Part shown: piece by piece, positions 63,338 to 64,000 of the stretch | How positions within the stretch are numbered: the first letter of the stretch is position 1 | How the letters are laid out: each line of letters starts with the position of its first letter | From: Manduca sexta | Lineage: Eukaryota; Arthropoda; Insecta; Lepidoptera; Sphingidae | NCBI RefSeq assembly: GCF_014839805.1 | Contig: NC_051116.1 | Location: 2,046,001-2,110,000 of the forward strand | DNA: 64,000 nucleotides | Direction of reading: 5' to 3' | Position numbers and translations under genes: made by a program | Notes under the pieces: generated by a model | Database searches by the model: none | What the model saw: only the letters and a program-made list of their open reading frames with translations | What the model was told of the DNA's origin: nothing

Positions 63338-64000
63338 CTAATAGCGCCGCAAAGGTATAATTTCTGATAATTTTTTACAACAGTCATCAGCCATTGGCAA
63401 AAAGTCATCTTTTGTGGCTATAACACACTCGAGTAGAGCAATACAATCATTTTCTGCTCTATGAGCATCAACAAACTGTTTGTTTAGGAGCCTTTCATAC
63501 AATCCTGATAATGTGAATTCTCCTTTCTTTTTTCCACCATTAGTATTTTCTTTTGAATTACTTCCATATGATATCACATTAGTTTTTTTAGATGAATTAT
63601 CAAATAGTTTTTTTATAAGTTCAGTCTTTTTTTCCTCAATCTTCTCACACTCTTGTAAAAACTGCTCCTCAAAATCTGAGTCTTCATCATCTGTAATAAT
63701 TATAGACTCCATTTCCTGTTTAAGAGAAATATTGCATATTTTTTTTATTGGGGAACATAACTTATCTATTTCATTCCAGTCTTCAGGTGTAACATCAAGT
63801 TCTGGCCACATTTCTTGTGTATTATTTTTCACTACTTTAATCTCGGGTGGTTTTAAAATTTTGCGAAACAGAGCAAGTGAGTCAACACAGTAAATATCAT
63901 TTGGCAGACTGATTTGGGCATCCACACATTCAGCTAAGAATATTTTATAATCAAATACATTGCCATTATGGGCCACCAAGCAAACTGGTCTTGGCAAATC
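63338..64000 (-). CDS. TREX-like 3'-5' DNA exonuclease, C-terminal part
   Basis: An open minus-strand frame of 220 codons cut by the window edge; stop TAG at 63338. It belongs to the DEDDh exonuclease family: the Exo II region is CLVAHNGNVFDYKIFLAE, and the Exo III region is FVDAHRAENDCIALLECV with the HRAEND catalytic His and Asp. The Exo I motif must lie beyond the window. Between Exo II and III is a long Lys/Glu/Asp-rich segment (ITDDEDSDFEEQF) that TREX1 enzymes usually lack. TREX proteins degrade DNA from 3' ends and limit stray cytosolic DNA; that role is inferred from family. No transmembrane tail is visible. Confidence 0.85.
   Translation of the reverse strand, partial: DLPRPVCLVAHNGNVFDYKIFLAECVDAQISLPNDIYCVDSLALFRKILKPPEIKVVKNNTQEMWPELDVTPEDWNEIDKLCSPIKKICNISLKQEMESIIITDDEDSDFEEQFLQECEKIEEKKTELIKKLFDNSSKKTNVISYGSNSKENTNGGKKKGEFTLSGLYERLLNKQFVDAHRAENDCIALLECVIATKDDFLPMADDCCKKLSEIIPLRRY

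Overview
The window is animal nuclear DNA, most likely from a butterfly or moth. Genes are split by GT-AG introns, and the spaces between them are filled with repeat types common in Lepidoptera: tRNA-headed SINEs, Helitrons starting TC and ending CTAG, a maT mariner, a mag-like Ty3/gypsy element, an R4/Dong-type LINE and MITEs. The species cannot be named from the sequence.

Layout. Positions 1-16.5 kb carry no recognisable host gene: five Helitrons or Helitron remnants lie in the first 3.4 kb, then a frameshifted maT element, SINEs, two tandem arrays and a second Helitron patch. From 16.5 to 19.8 kb lies a deleted Ty3/gypsy-type element on the minus strand whose ends are a 405-bp identical direct repeat. 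From 20,975 to 47,554 runs a calpain gene of 20 exons on the plus strand (954 residues as joined here). Its introns hold a broken piggyBac-like element, a Helitron nested in another DNA transposon, an R4/Dong LINE, a truncated RTE-type LINE and two palindromic MITEs. From 49,807 to 61,355 lies an eight-exon minus-strand gene for a 308-residue protein I do not recognise; its largest intron carries a mag-like retrotransposon that looks intact. The right edge cuts a minus-strand TREX-like 3'-5' exonuclease gene.

The host genes are a calcium-dependent cysteine protease, an unknown protein and a DNA-trimming nuclease; nothing suggests they act together. The most interesting points are: a symmetric 225-nt calpain exon whose skipping would restore the usual EF-hand spacing; five copies of TGTATG-N6-CATACA inside the piggyBac-like element; a permuted-looking retroelement (direct repeat outside, LTR-like region inside); two Helitron copies with different numbers of a 123-bp repeat; and a TIR family that carries a CRE/E-box-like motif. 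All splice sites and repeat boundaries were read by eye and have no transcript or database support here.
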